Shown: positions 44,396 through 52,065 of the stretch, one piece after another
Layout of the letters: every line of letters starts with the position of its first letter
Position numbering within the stretch: the stretch's first letter is position 1
DNA from: Shewanella sp. NFH-SH190041
GTDB lineage: Bacteria; Pseudomonadota; Gammaproteobacteria; Enterobacterales; Shewanellaceae
DNA length: 52,065 nucleotides
Reading direction: 5' to 3'
Assembly: GCF_024363255.1 (NCBI RefSeq)
Contig: NZ_AP026071.1
Location: 1-52,065 of the forward strand
Translations under genes and position numbers: made by a program
The notes under the pieces: generated by a model
Told to the model about the DNA's origin: nothing
Seen by the model: only the letters and a program-made list of their open reading frames with translations
Databases searched by the model: none

Positions 44396-44878
44396 ATGTT
44401 TAACATGAAAACAAATCCTAAAAAAACACTGGCGCACAATCTCTCGAATTTGATGCACCAGAACGATATGCGCCAGCCTGATGTTGAACGGGCCAGCCAG
44501 CGCCATGGTGGCGTTAACCAAAAAACCATCAGTAACTATTTGGCGATGGCCAAAGAGGAAAACGCTTGTAACCCAACACTGGAAAAAATTGCCATACTGG
44601 CGGCGGTGTTTAATTTACAAGCCTGTGAATTATTGGATCCCACACTCGGCAACCCAAAAAGTGAAAAACTTGACGCTGAAAAAATGCTCACAGCTTTAAA
44701 TGAAGGAATAAGCCTGATGTTTGAAGCGGGGATTTTGACAGATGAAAATGCTCATCAAATGATAGGGGTCATGCCTGAATTGGCAAAAATTTCAACTCTA
44801 TTTTATAACAGCACCCCCGAAAGCCGCCAAGCTTTGCGGGATGCTGCCGTTATCTTTATTGACAAAAAAGCGGTATAA
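44396..44878 (+). CDS. CI-like prophage repressor (XRE family)
   Basis: 160 aa from ATG 44396 (44405 is also possible). N-terminal HTH (about residues 9-60: LAHNLSNLMHQNDMRQPDVE, then VNQKTISNYLAM). The C-terminal half is helical (MLTALNEGISLMFEAGILTD) and has no LexA-type Ser/Lys peptidase, so RecA-induced self-cleavage is not expected. Its end overlaps the convergent membrane operon by 23 bp. Confidence 0.8.
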   Translation: MFNMKTNPKKTLAHNLSNLMHQNDMRQPDVERASQRHGGVNQKTISNYLAMAKEENACNPTLEKIAILAAVFNLQACELLDPTLGNPKSEKLDAEKMLTALNEGISLMFEAGILTDENAHQMIGVMPELAKISTLFYNSTPESRQALRDAAVIFIDKKAV

Positions 44879-45230
44879 CATCAGCCTGCCCGGCAGCTTC
44901 TGCTGCAGGGTGAGTTTTTGCTTTAAAATTTTTCCATGCCTTTGCTTTTGCCTGAAAACTCACTAACGCAACCAATCGCTCATCTGCAGGCAGTGTCATA
45001 ATCTGATTATATTCTTCTAACAACACCACGGCCTGATGCTGTACTGATTTATGCCTGGCATCAGAGCAAATCTGATTAGGGCGAGGGACGGCATCAAAAG
45101 CTGCGGCTAATTCTCTCGCCTCGGCCGCATTCATTGGTGCCTCCACATCACGCACGAACCGATAAATAACGGCTTTGCCCAGTAAGACACAAATAAGCAA
45201 TAACGCAACAGCAGCGATATAGGCGACCAT
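44856..45230 (-). CDS. Membrane-anchored protein
   Basis: 124 aa, strong site GGGAG. N-terminal membrane helix (VAYIAAVALLLICVLLGKAV) and a soluble helical domain. It overlaps the 199-aa gene by 83 bp. Function unknown; possibly exclusion or immunity at the membrane. Confidence 0.65.
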   Translation of the reverse strand: MVAYIAAVALLLICVLLGKAVIYRFVRDVEAPMNAAEARELAAAFDAVPRPNQICSDARHKSVQHQAVVLLEEYNQIMTLPADERLVALVSFQAKAKAWKNFKAKTHPAAEAAGQADVIPLFCQ

Positions 45231-45747
45231 GTGAAACTCCCTTTCTTCTTTTTAACAACATCAGCCCCAAGTATCCTGCTAAGGGCGATAACATAATCAG
45301 CGCATAAAAGACGTACACTAACCACACAGCACTACGGTAAAACTCTCCCAGCACATCAGCACCGCTGTATCGGTCAATCATGCGTAAAATATTGACCAAG
45401 ACAAAAAAGCAACTCCCTAAGCAAGCCAGAACCAAATGCAAAGTAATATGAAGATGCAGCCACCGGAATAGCTGCATCATCAACGCGATCATGGTGACTT
45501 CAACCAAGGCCCAAAATAAATACCAATACTCGCCCGGCACAACATGATCCAATAATCCGCCAGTGGTGAACCATTGCCACACAGGATCATGCACAACCCA
45601 GGCAAACAAGCCAAAGCATGAAATCACCATAGTTAGCAAACGATGCTCACCAACCCGCCAATTACACACCAACGCCACTAAACAACAAATTGCGTATAAA
45701 TTCGCAATCAAATAGTGAAACATTTGCTCAGTAGCATCTAGTAACAT
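45148..45747 (-). CDS. Polytopic membrane protein
   Basis: 199 aa with about six membrane helices. WRVGEHRLLTMVISCFGLFAW and VVHDPVWQWFTTGG are rich in aromatic residues. It starts 2 bp after the 43-aa gene. Superinfection exclusion is a common role for such lysogenic genes, but no family is recognised. Confidence 0.65.
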   Translation of the reverse strand: MLLDATEQMFHYLIANLYAICCLVALVCNWRVGEHRLLTMVISCFGLFAWVVHDPVWQWFTTGGLLDHVVPGEYWYLFWALVEVTMIALMMQLFRWLHLHITLHLVLACLGSCFFVLVNILRMIDRYSGADVLGEFYRSAVWLVYVFYALIMLSPLAGYLGLMLLKRRKGVSHGRLYRCCCVIAYLCLTGQSRYLSVRA

Positions 45748-45749
45748 AA

Positions 45750-45881
45750 CTACTTGTCAGTATTATGTTGCTCAGAATCTTTCTTTGCTGGGGTTTTGAC
45801 CCCCTTCTCATTCTCTAATGGCGGTTCGCCACCACCACCACCAGGCATATTGCAGAACTTAATACCATTTAATCCAAACAT
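45750..45881 (-). CDS. Small Gly-rich protein, first gene of the membrane operon
   Basis: 43 aa from ATG 45881 with AAGGA. Hydrophobic N-terminus, run of five glycines, charged C-terminus. The short gap to the next ATG suggests coupling. Function unknown. Confidence 0.6.
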   Translation of the reverse strand: MFGLNGIKFCNMPGGGGGEPPLENEKGVKTPAKKDSEQHNTDK

Positions 45882-46022
45882 GACACAATCCTTATATTAA
45901 CTATGGATAAACAACATTTTAGCTAACACACTTTTACCATATTTCAACAAAGAAAAATAACACTAATGTTTAGCTACTGGATGAATATACAGCTGTTTCA
46001 AGACGGCTTTCAACAACTTTTT

Positions 46023-46040
46023 TTAGTAATATATTACTAA
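46023..46040. promoter_or_regulatory. Second repressor operator, upstream of repA
   Basis: TTAGTAATATATTACTAA, identical to 44333-44350. It lies just upstream of a possible promoter (TTGAAT at 46056, TATGAT at 46080, spacing 18). It could also silence the leftward membrane operon starting at 45881. Confidence 0.75.
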
Positions 46041-46458
46041 TAAAGGCATACAGTATTGAATCGGGTATATAATTGCAAGTATGATGATTAAGTGCGCAAA
46101 CAGTGATAAGGATCTGGATCAGTAATGGTGGGATCTGTATGCTTAGCGGGGCAAATGAAAACGCCCGCAAAAGCGGGCGTCAAAAACTTACCTGTATAAA
46201 AACAAAATCATGTTGGCGCATGACGACTTTTTATACCTCTGATGATAAGCATCAACCTTTTCATCAGAGCAAAGCATTTGGACTAAGCCGAATGCAAAAA
46301 CAGAATGCAATTGGACACAAAAGAATCCTGTTGATGTAACTGAAAAGCACTAAGCACAACAAAGGGCATTTCAAGATACATTTTAAGTTGTGAATCCACT
46401 TGCATTCAATATTAAACAATAAAAATATTTTAATATTTTAATATTGGAAGCAAAGAGA
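46041..46458 (+). promoter_or_regulatory. Long repA leader with hairpin and octamer array I
   Basis: About 420 bp with no convincing gene; a 66-codon frame at 46139-46339 has a weak start site. ACGCCCGC (46161-46168) and GCGGGCGT (46173-46180) make a strong hairpin; its T-run is on the minus-strand side, so it is a better terminator leftwards. Array I (46409-46448) has ATATTAAA, CAATAAAA, ATATTTTA twice, ATATTGGA and ends 10 bp before the repA start. Attenuation or RNA-based control is possible. Confidence 0.5.
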
Positions 46459-49400
46459 ATGACTCTTACTCAATTTTGGCAACAACAATATGGATCAGCT
46501 GATAACTTTCTTAACGAATTTCTAGCAGACATAGCCAAACTGGCCGAACCCATCGGCATTGATATCTATAATTTCAAGCAACATCTGATCCCCAATTTAA
46601 GCAATGGCCAGGAAATAAAACTCACTGACCGGCCTGATCATCGCTTTGCCGCCAACAAAAAAACCCATGGCTGTGCCATTTGGGTAAAATCCATCCAATT
46701 AAAATCAGGGGTTGAAGTCTACTCGCTAACGCTGCGGGCCAAAGGTGAAACCGAATATTGGGATGGCTACAAAGCATTAGAGCAAGAATTTCAGCGCAGC
46801 CGGGGAGTTACCACAAAACACACCCCCGATCATCAACAGCTAGCGCGTCAAGAAAAGCGGCGAAAACAGCAGCAAAAAGCTGAACAACAAGCCCAGCAGC
46901 TACAGCAATTACACGCGCAGATAAAGTGCGAATACCTCAAAGCATTTGAACTGGCCAGCAATGGGCAGCATTGCGATTATCTCAGTCGCAAAAAAGTACA
47001 GCAGGCAGCCATGTTACCCAATGTTCGCCAAATAAAGGAATATTGGGATAAATCACTAAAGATTATGCGGCCAGTGCTCCCTGAGAACCCAGGCAGCGGC
47101 CAGATAAAAACGGTCACAGTAATACCTCTAGCCCGGCTCGGTGAACAACCTGCCGGGCTTCAACGTTTTTCTCTGGACGGGAAATTTCAAACAACAGCCG
47201 TTAATGATGGCGATTATAAGGCCGCATTTTTTACATTAGGCAAACTTAGTGATGGCCAACCAATTGATATCTGTGAAGGCTTTGCCACGGCGGCCACAGC
47301 ATGGATGGCAACCAATAACGCCACAGTATTTGCTGTCAGCGCGGATAATATTCAGCAAGTTATTCCAGTGTTACTGCAGTCATACCCCAATAGCACTATC
47401 CGCCATATTACCGATAATGATATCGGCAAATATAAATTAGGCCGAGGCAATAAAGGCTGGCTCAATGGGCTTGAAATGTATCAGCGCTATGGCCACAAAA
47501 GTAACTTTAAAGTCGTCTTGCCGGATATGGGCCAGCTGCAGCAGGCAACAGATATCAATGATATTCATTGCCGCCACCCCCATGGCCTGGCAGAAGTCAG
47601 CCGCCAACTCAAAAACAACAAATTGCGGATAAACAAATCCCAGTTTAGTGACCGTTTTGAACTGGCGATGAAAATATACCAGGCAAAATCACATCAGCAC
47701 CAATGCCGCCCCAGTGACATTGAAGCATTGGCCCGAGTTGGTATGGCGCTGGCACCGATAAAATATAGCCCAGAAGATATCAAACTGGCCATCATCGGGG
47801 CGGCTAAAATGGCAGGCAATTATGCCGTTCCTGTCAAAAAGGTCGCCAAAGTGATCAACACCTTGGCAGATAAGGCTATCTGGTTAGCTCAGCGTAGCCG
47901 CAGTTTCAGCAAGCAAAAGCTGCAGGGCGACAATATTATTTACAAGCGTTTCAATGGCCAAAAAATCACGGGGGAAATTTTTGATTACATTAACCAAATC
48001 AGTAATGGGTTAATCATCTTACGCGCCCCCATGGCCAGCGGAAAAACTCAAGCATTAATTAAACCGCTGATGGATCAGCAAGGGCGCTCAACCTATACCG
48101 CGCACCGGGTCAGCCTGATCGCCGGTGCCTGCGAGGCATTGAATAAACGCAAAGATGCGAATGGTCATGAATATTGGCTAGATGAGTCGCTGTCCATCAA
48201 ACATTATCAAAATGACTTAACCGCCGAAAGCGCACCTTTTATACATAAGCTGGCAACCTGCATTAATTCGATAGTGAATCCATTACCTGCTGCTGTGTGC
48301 CAACGTTTGGATCAACTATTCATTGATGAAGCGGCCCAAACCATGGACGCAATCACCATTGGCGGTGCCATGCACGCCCCCCAGGCGGTATTTCACCGCT
48401 TGCAACAGTTAATGCAAACAAGCCGCAGGGTAGTTTTGTGCGATGCCGATGCTAACGATAACTTAATCCATCTGTGTGAAATTGCTGCGGCTCAACGGGA
48501 TAACCCGCAAATTCATATCATTGAACTGGAAACCGATGCCAGTCACATCAAAGTGCAATTTTCGGATATTGATACAGTGACAGGCCAAATTGCCGCAGCA
48601 GCAGAATCTGGTGAACGGGTATTAATCGCAACCGATAATTGTGCCGAGGCAATATCATTACATGACCAGCTGCAAGAACTCACCGGCAAAACTGGCATGA
48701 TTATCACCGGGCAAAACAAATCAGAAGATCAACAGCAAGAATTTCAATCCCGGCTTAATCATTTTGTAAATGCCAATGGTGAAACCATCAGCGACAAAAG
48801 CCAGGGTATCCCGTGGCTACAGCATATCGACTGCCGCTGGCTAATCTACAGCCCGGCAATTACATCTGGCGTATCGGTTGAAGTGCCTTGGTTTACCCAG
48901 CATTTTGCCTTATTTCATGGTCTGTCAGTAACACCTGCTGAGGCTATCCAGATGCTGCGCCGAGACAGAACAACAACGACTATCACCATGGGGATTAAAA
49001 GCGCGTCATACAGTGGCGAAACCGATCCCAACCGGATTATCTCGGGCTTTATGAAGGCTGATAGGGATAACGATACTCTCAGATTTGAAATCAATGATAA
49101 TCATGAAATCATAGCGAAAACCAATGATCCGCAATTTGATAATATGCGGGCCAGATGTTTGGCGACAACAGCAGCTGCCCGCGCCAATTTTGCGAATAAT
49201 CTATTATGGTGCTTATATGCTGATAAATACAAAATTAGCCGGGTAGCGGATAACCCAGCCAATCAGGCCCGTGGCAAGCTGATGGTCGAGCAAGGGCAGG
49301 AAAAAGCCAAAGTGAGCCATATCAATATGGTGTCAGGGGCAGCGACCCCAGATGAAGTCCGATTCCAGGCGCTGCAATCGAAAAAGCAAAGCCGGGGGCT

Positions 49401-50283
49401 TAATGGTGCCGAGCAAGCCGAACTGATCCGCCATGAAATTGCCAATCAAATGCAAATGCCGGTGAATGAAGAAACAATTTTATGGCACCGCAATGGTGCG
49501 ATATCCCAAATTCGCCGCTTTGAACTGCTGAAACAACCCACAGAAACATTAGCCGAATATGACCGTATGCAACAAGACAACGGTATCGCGGCCTCCCTAC
49601 GGGATTACACCCAAGCAAAACAAAATGCTTATAAAGAGTTATTCAGTATCCTGGGCATTGATATGGTCACTGGGCAAGGTGAAACCGATAGCAACAAAAT
49701 CCGGGCGGCATTTGCGCATTTTATTGCCAATGAAAACAAGCGTGACTTGCATAATGCCGTGTTACGCATTGGCTCAGCTGTCAGGGCGGGGGCGATGAGC
49801 AAGGCAGACGAAACCAAATGGGTCAAAAGCGCCATAGAAAAGCTGGGCAATAAACTGGTAAGAACTACCCGCCGCTATGACGCGAATGGTGATCTAGTTT
49901 GGCATTACCAGCTCAATGCCCAGCTGTGGCAATCAATGACCGATATCATCACTAAGCGCAATGCAGCCCAAATCAATGCCTGGCAGCCCGGTAATGGCGG
50001 GACAACTGGCCCGGGGGCAGTCGGATCACAGTGCGCTGATAGTATTAAACATCCCGTTAGCACTGTGAAACAGGCCGAAAAAGAAAAAAGTCTTTTAAAA
50101 CAACGCATTGAATACGCAAAACAATGGTGCCAAACCGTAGGGATACCATTTTCTTATGCTAAAAGACAACTTGATAAGGCTGATCGAACCCAACTCACAG
50201 GATCGCCACGGGCATTAGTCAGGATCCGGGCCATGATTAGGGATTTATGGCGGTACGATCACCCGGAAAAAGCGACCCAATAG
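46459..50283 (+). CDS. repA: RepA replication protein (primase-helicase, N15-like)
   Basis: 1274 aa (N15 RepA is about 1325). The ATG 46459 has GGAAG upstream; a TTG at 46444 overlaps array I. Residues of about 260-345 form a TOPRIM-like primase domain: ICEGFATAATAW (Glu near 271) and HITDNDIGKYKLGRG. A Walker A is at about 523 (APMASGKTQALI), and Walker B at about 620 (LFIDEAAQTMDA). The rest is helicase-like plus a C-terminal DNA-binding tail. It starts bidirectional replication of the linear plasmid, probably from an origin inside its own gene as in N15. Confidence 0.88.
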   Translation: MTLTQFWQQQYGSADNFLNEFLADIAKLAEPIGIDIYNFKQHLIPNLSNGQEIKLTDRPDHRFAANKKTHGCAIWVKSIQLKSGVEVYSLTLRAKGETEYWDGYKALEQEFQRSRGVTTKHTPDHQQLARQEKRRKQQQKAEQQAQQLQQLHAQIKCEYLKAFELASNGQHCDYLSRKKVQQAAMLPNVRQIKEYWDKSLKIMRPVLPENPGSGQIKTVTVIPLARLGEQPAGLQRFSLDGKFQTTAVNDGDYKAAFFTLGKLSDGQPIDICEGFATAATAWMATNNATVFAVSADNIQQVIPVLLQSYPNSTIRHITDNDIGKYKLGRGNKGWLNGLEMYQRYGHKSNFKVVLPDMGQLQQATDINDIHCRHPHGLAEVSRQLKNNKLRINKSQFSDRFELAMKIYQAKSHQHQCRPSDIEALARVGMALAPIKYSPEDIKLAIIGAAKMAGNYAVPVKKVAKVINTLADKAIWLAQRSRSFSKQKLQGDNIIYKRFNGQKITGEIFDYINQISNGLIILRAPMASGKTQALIKPLMDQQGRSTYTAHRVSLIAGACEALNKRKDANGHEYWLDESLSIKHYQNDLTAESAPFIHKLATCINSIVNPLPAAVCQRLDQLFIDEAAQTMDAITIGGAMHAPQAVFHRLQQLMQTSRRVVLCDADANDNLIHLCEIAAAQRDNPQIHIIELETDASHIKVQFSDIDTVTGQIAAAAESGERVLIATDNCAEAISLHDQLQELTGKTGMIITGQNKSEDQQQEFQSRLNHFVNANGETISDKSQGIPWLQHIDCRWLIYSPAITSGVSVEVPWFTQHFALFHGLSVTPAEAIQMLRRDRTTTTITMGIKSASYSGETDPNRIISGFMKADRDNDTLRFEINDNHEIIAKTNDPQFDNMRARCLATTAAARANFANNLLWCLYADKYKISRVADNPANQARGKLMVEQGQEKAKVSHINMVSGAATPDEVRFQALQSKKQSRGLNGAEQAELIRHEIANQMQMPVNEETILWHRNGAISQIRRFELLKQPTETLAEYDRMQQDNGIAASLRDYTQAKQNAYKELFSILGIDMVTGQGETDSNKIRAAFAHFIANENKRDLHNAVLRIGSAVRAGAMSKADETKWVKSAIEKLGNKLVRTTRRYDANGDLVWHYQLNAQLWQSMTDIITKRNAAQINAWQPGNGGTTGPGAVGSQCADSIKHPVSTVKQAEKEKSLLKQRIEYAKQWCQTVGIPFSYAKRQLDKADRTQLTGSPRALVRIRAMIRDLWRYDHPEKATQ

Positions 50284-50287
50284 CCAC

Positions 50288-50309
50288 AAAAAAGCCCCGC
50301 AAGCGGGGC
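50288..50309 (-). terminator. Terminator between convergent repA and protelomerase
   Basis: On the minus strand GCCCCGC-TT-GCGGGGC is followed by TTTTTT (50293-50288). It ends protelomerase transcripts; the same hairpin may also stop repA read-through. Confidence 0.85.
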
Positions 50310-50355
50310 CATTGATAACTTAATGCGCAGGATTACCGGGCCTGACAGCCCCGGC

Positions 50356-51933
50356 TTACTCTTTTTTTGCCTCTAAATTTTGCTCTGCCCACTCATTCAG
50401 CAATGCCCCGCTTGCCCAACCGGCGGCAGTGGGAGCACCTAACTTTTTACCATCAGGGAAAAATTCACCCCGCACATAATTAGCCATCTTTTTTTCAAAG
50501 GTTGCTTGTGTGTTGCCCCGCACGATTCCGTGAGAAATTTCATGTTGCAGCTGGTTAATCACCGGCATCAGAGAAACGCCATTTTCAAGCTGCAGGATTA
50601 ACCAATCTTGAATACTGTGCCAGGCTTTGGCCCTTGGGTTCCAGTTGCTCCGATCTGTTTGTTTTAGATGCTGCAATAACAAGGAATCTAAGGTATCTAA
50701 TGATGTTTTGCTGGCCTGTTCCTCTGGGGGATAATTGACCATAATGGTTGCAACATCTTGGGATAATTGAAATCCTTCGTAATGCTCTTGGGTTGATTTA
50801 TCGCCACCAGCATGGCCAAGAACCCGAGCGCGATAGGCAGCGGGTGATTCATTGGGTTGCCGGGCAATATCCATACTCACTGCCACCCATATAGCCCGTG
50901 TACTTTTAAAAGTAAACTCAGTGCCTAATAGTGATTTTGTATAAGTGTTTAAACTTGAGGCATATTTTTGCTGCACGGCATCATTATGCGCATAATCCAT
51001 CACATCACCTTCGACCACTGATTTAGTTTGGCTTTCACCCTGGTAATCAATAAAAGATACCGTTTCTTTTTTCAGCGTCCGGCGCAGCTTTCTAAATGAT
51101 TTGATAAATAAATCGGTATCAATCAGGCAGGGGATTTGATACGGCTTTAATTTTTCCAATAATTTACGGTTTTTTGTTTTGAGCTGGCCACTGAATAATA
51201 ATGTATCTTCATCAATAACTTTAAAGCTGCCGGTTCTTAGTATTTCGGTCATTCGCCGCCCACTGGCTAAGGCCAGGGCGGTGGCTTGCTCTGCAATACT
51301 GGTTTGTTTTTTGTTCAATGAATCGGTGATACATTCAACGATCCAATCTGGATTAATATCCACCATGTTGCTGTGTTTTTTGCTCAGATTTTCAGCCGAG
51401 TTTTGTTCATTAATGGATTTTATAGATGATGGCAGACTTAGGTAGTAATACAGAACAAAGGCAATTTTGAGTTGTTGCAGGTCACTATAATAATCAGAGC
51501 TTCTATCTAAGTTATCTTGTCTTGCTTGGGCCAACAGCTTTATCTGATTATCGTGCAAATCTTTCAGCGGCAATGTGGGATCCAGCATTTTGGGTAGCTT
51601 AGAATTGAGTTTTTTATACTTGTTTACAAACTCGGGCAGTGTCTTATCTACCTGATGGTGTTTTATGCCGCTAGCCAGCACCATCTGGCGATATGATGAA
51701 AATATAGAACTCAAATATGCAGGGCTACAAAGCATTTTTCCCTTTAGTTCACCTGACACTTTATCGGTGTTCCATCCCAACCGCTCTAACTCCTTTCTAA
51801 CCAGACGGCGAGATACATCCAACAGATAATTATTGCGCAATTTATCATCGGATATTGTTTCAGCATGTTGCTGAGAATTACTTATAAAAGTCAGGATATG
51901 CTCTGGCCTGGCAAACTTTAACGTCCCTTTCAT
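50356..51933 (-). CDS. tel: Protelomerase (telomere resolvase)
   Basis: 525 aa from ATG 51933 (AAAGGTGG upstream). It is a tyrosine-recombinase-type enzyme that resolves the replicated telomere into hairpins. Conserved residues compared with N15 TelN: Arg227 in ALASGRRMTEIL, a lysine near 252 in SGQLKTKNRK, Lys343 and Arg346 in FTFKSTRAIW, His374 in RVLGH, and nucleophile Tyr385 in STQEHYEGFQL. It is shorter than TelN (631 aa) and lacks its acidic C-terminal tail. Telomere-like repeats lie 20-125 bp upstream of its start, so it may repress itself. Confidence 0.93.
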   Translation of the reverse strand: MKGTLKFARPEHILTFISNSQQHAETISDDKLRNNYLLDVSRRLVRKELERLGWNTDKVSGELKGKMLCSPAYLSSIFSSYRQMVLASGIKHHQVDKTLPEFVNKYKKLNSKLPKMLDPTLPLKDLHDNQIKLLAQARQDNLDRSSDYYSDLQQLKIAFVLYYYLSLPSSIKSINEQNSAENLSKKHSNMVDINPDWIVECITDSLNKKQTSIAEQATALALASGRRMTEILRTGSFKVIDEDTLLFSGQLKTKNRKLLEKLKPYQIPCLIDTDLFIKSFRKLRRTLKKETVSFIDYQGESQTKSVVEGDVMDYAHNDAVQQKYASSLNTYTKSLLGTEFTFKSTRAIWVAVSMDIARQPNESPAAYRARVLGHAGGDKSTQEHYEGFQLSQDVATIMVNYPPEEQASKTSLDTLDSLLLQHLKQTDRSNWNPRAKAWHSIQDWLILQLENGVSLMPVINQLQHEISHGIVRGNTQATFEKKMANYVRGEFFPDGKKLGAPTAAGWASGALLNEWAEQNLEAKKE

Positions 51934-51953
51934 TTTTACCACCTTTTATTTTC

Positions 51954-52057
51954 AAATATACACAAGTACAAGAATCATAATAGCTCAAAAAATAACTATA
52001 CACAAGTTTTGTGTTATCCAACTATACACAAGTCTAGAAATCCAACTATACACAAGT
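51954..52057. repeat. Right subtelomeric array of telomere-arm-like repeats
   Basis: AACTATACACAAGT at 51994, 52020 and 52044, with a variant AAATATACACAAGT at 51954. Spacings are 40, 26 and 24 bp. Orientation relative to the end is the same as in the left subtelomere. The window ends 8 bp after the last copy, before the expected hairpin. Confidence 0.85.
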
Positions 52058-52065
52058 CTAGTAAT

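Overview
The window is one end-to-end contig of a linear, N15-like phage-plasmid (a temperate siphovirus whose prophage is a linear plasmid with covalently closed hairpin ends). Three facts support this. A protelomerase gene sits at the right end (51933-50356, minus). A very large multidomain RepA (46459-50283) lies beside it. The gene order, read from right to left, is telomere, protelomerase, repA, immunity, early genes, lysis, terminase, head, tail, host-specificity protein J, parAB, telomere, which is the order known for N15. The head and tail genes are lambda-like. The protein families fit a gammaproteobacterial host, possibly an aquatic one; I cannot name the genus.

Positions 1-4081 are an exact reverse complement of 4082-8162. 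The centre of symmetry (4081/4082) lies in an AT-centred palindrome. The simplest reading is that assembly or sequencing ran around the left hairpin telomere, so the true element starts at about 4082 (about 48 kb). The genes at 2-3556 are then mirror images of those at 4607-8162. The right end stops inside a repeat array that, by comparison with the left end, should reach its own hairpin about 20 bases further on.

Layout. 4082-4600: left subtelomere with about 25-bp phased repeats that resemble the telomere arm. 4607-5547: ParA and a ribbon-helix-helix-type partner. 5556-28238 (minus): lambda-like tail, head and terminase genes, including a G-GT programmed frameshift and a scaffold gene nested inside the protease gene. 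28238-29731: lysis genes (spanins, lysozyme-like, holin). 29992-34091 (minus): PAPS-reductase-like protein, HD hydrolase, C5 and N6A DNA methyltransferases, small proteins and an HTH regulator. 34092-34626: divergent control region. 34627-39942 (plus): early or accessory operons, including a J-domain protein and a membrane-anchored ligase-like protein. 39900-41512: two alternative cargo cassettes in tandem. 41458-44301 (minus): immunity-linked operon with a RdgC-FtsK-gamma fusion. 44396-44878: CI-like repressor. 44856-45881 (minus): membrane-protein operon. 46459-50283: RepA. 50356-51933: protelomerase.

The main unexplained structure is regulatory. Ten AT-rich arrays of a tandem 8-bp unit (consensus ATATTKAR) are scattered over the element. 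They lie upstream of parA, repA, the late-side regulator and several early operons, and one is inside a coding sequence. Because the ParA partner looks like a ribbon-helix-helix protein, a class that binds tandem 8-bp sites, I propose that the arrays are a distributed centromere that doubles as an operator network. Three arrays are followed by a conserved two-hairpin 5' leader that places the Shine-Dalgarno sequence in a tetraloop; a fourth leader lies inside an operon. A separate 18-bp palindrome occurs at the cI/cro control region and upstream of repA, with a near copy upstream of the HTH regulator, and is the likely prophage-repressor operator.
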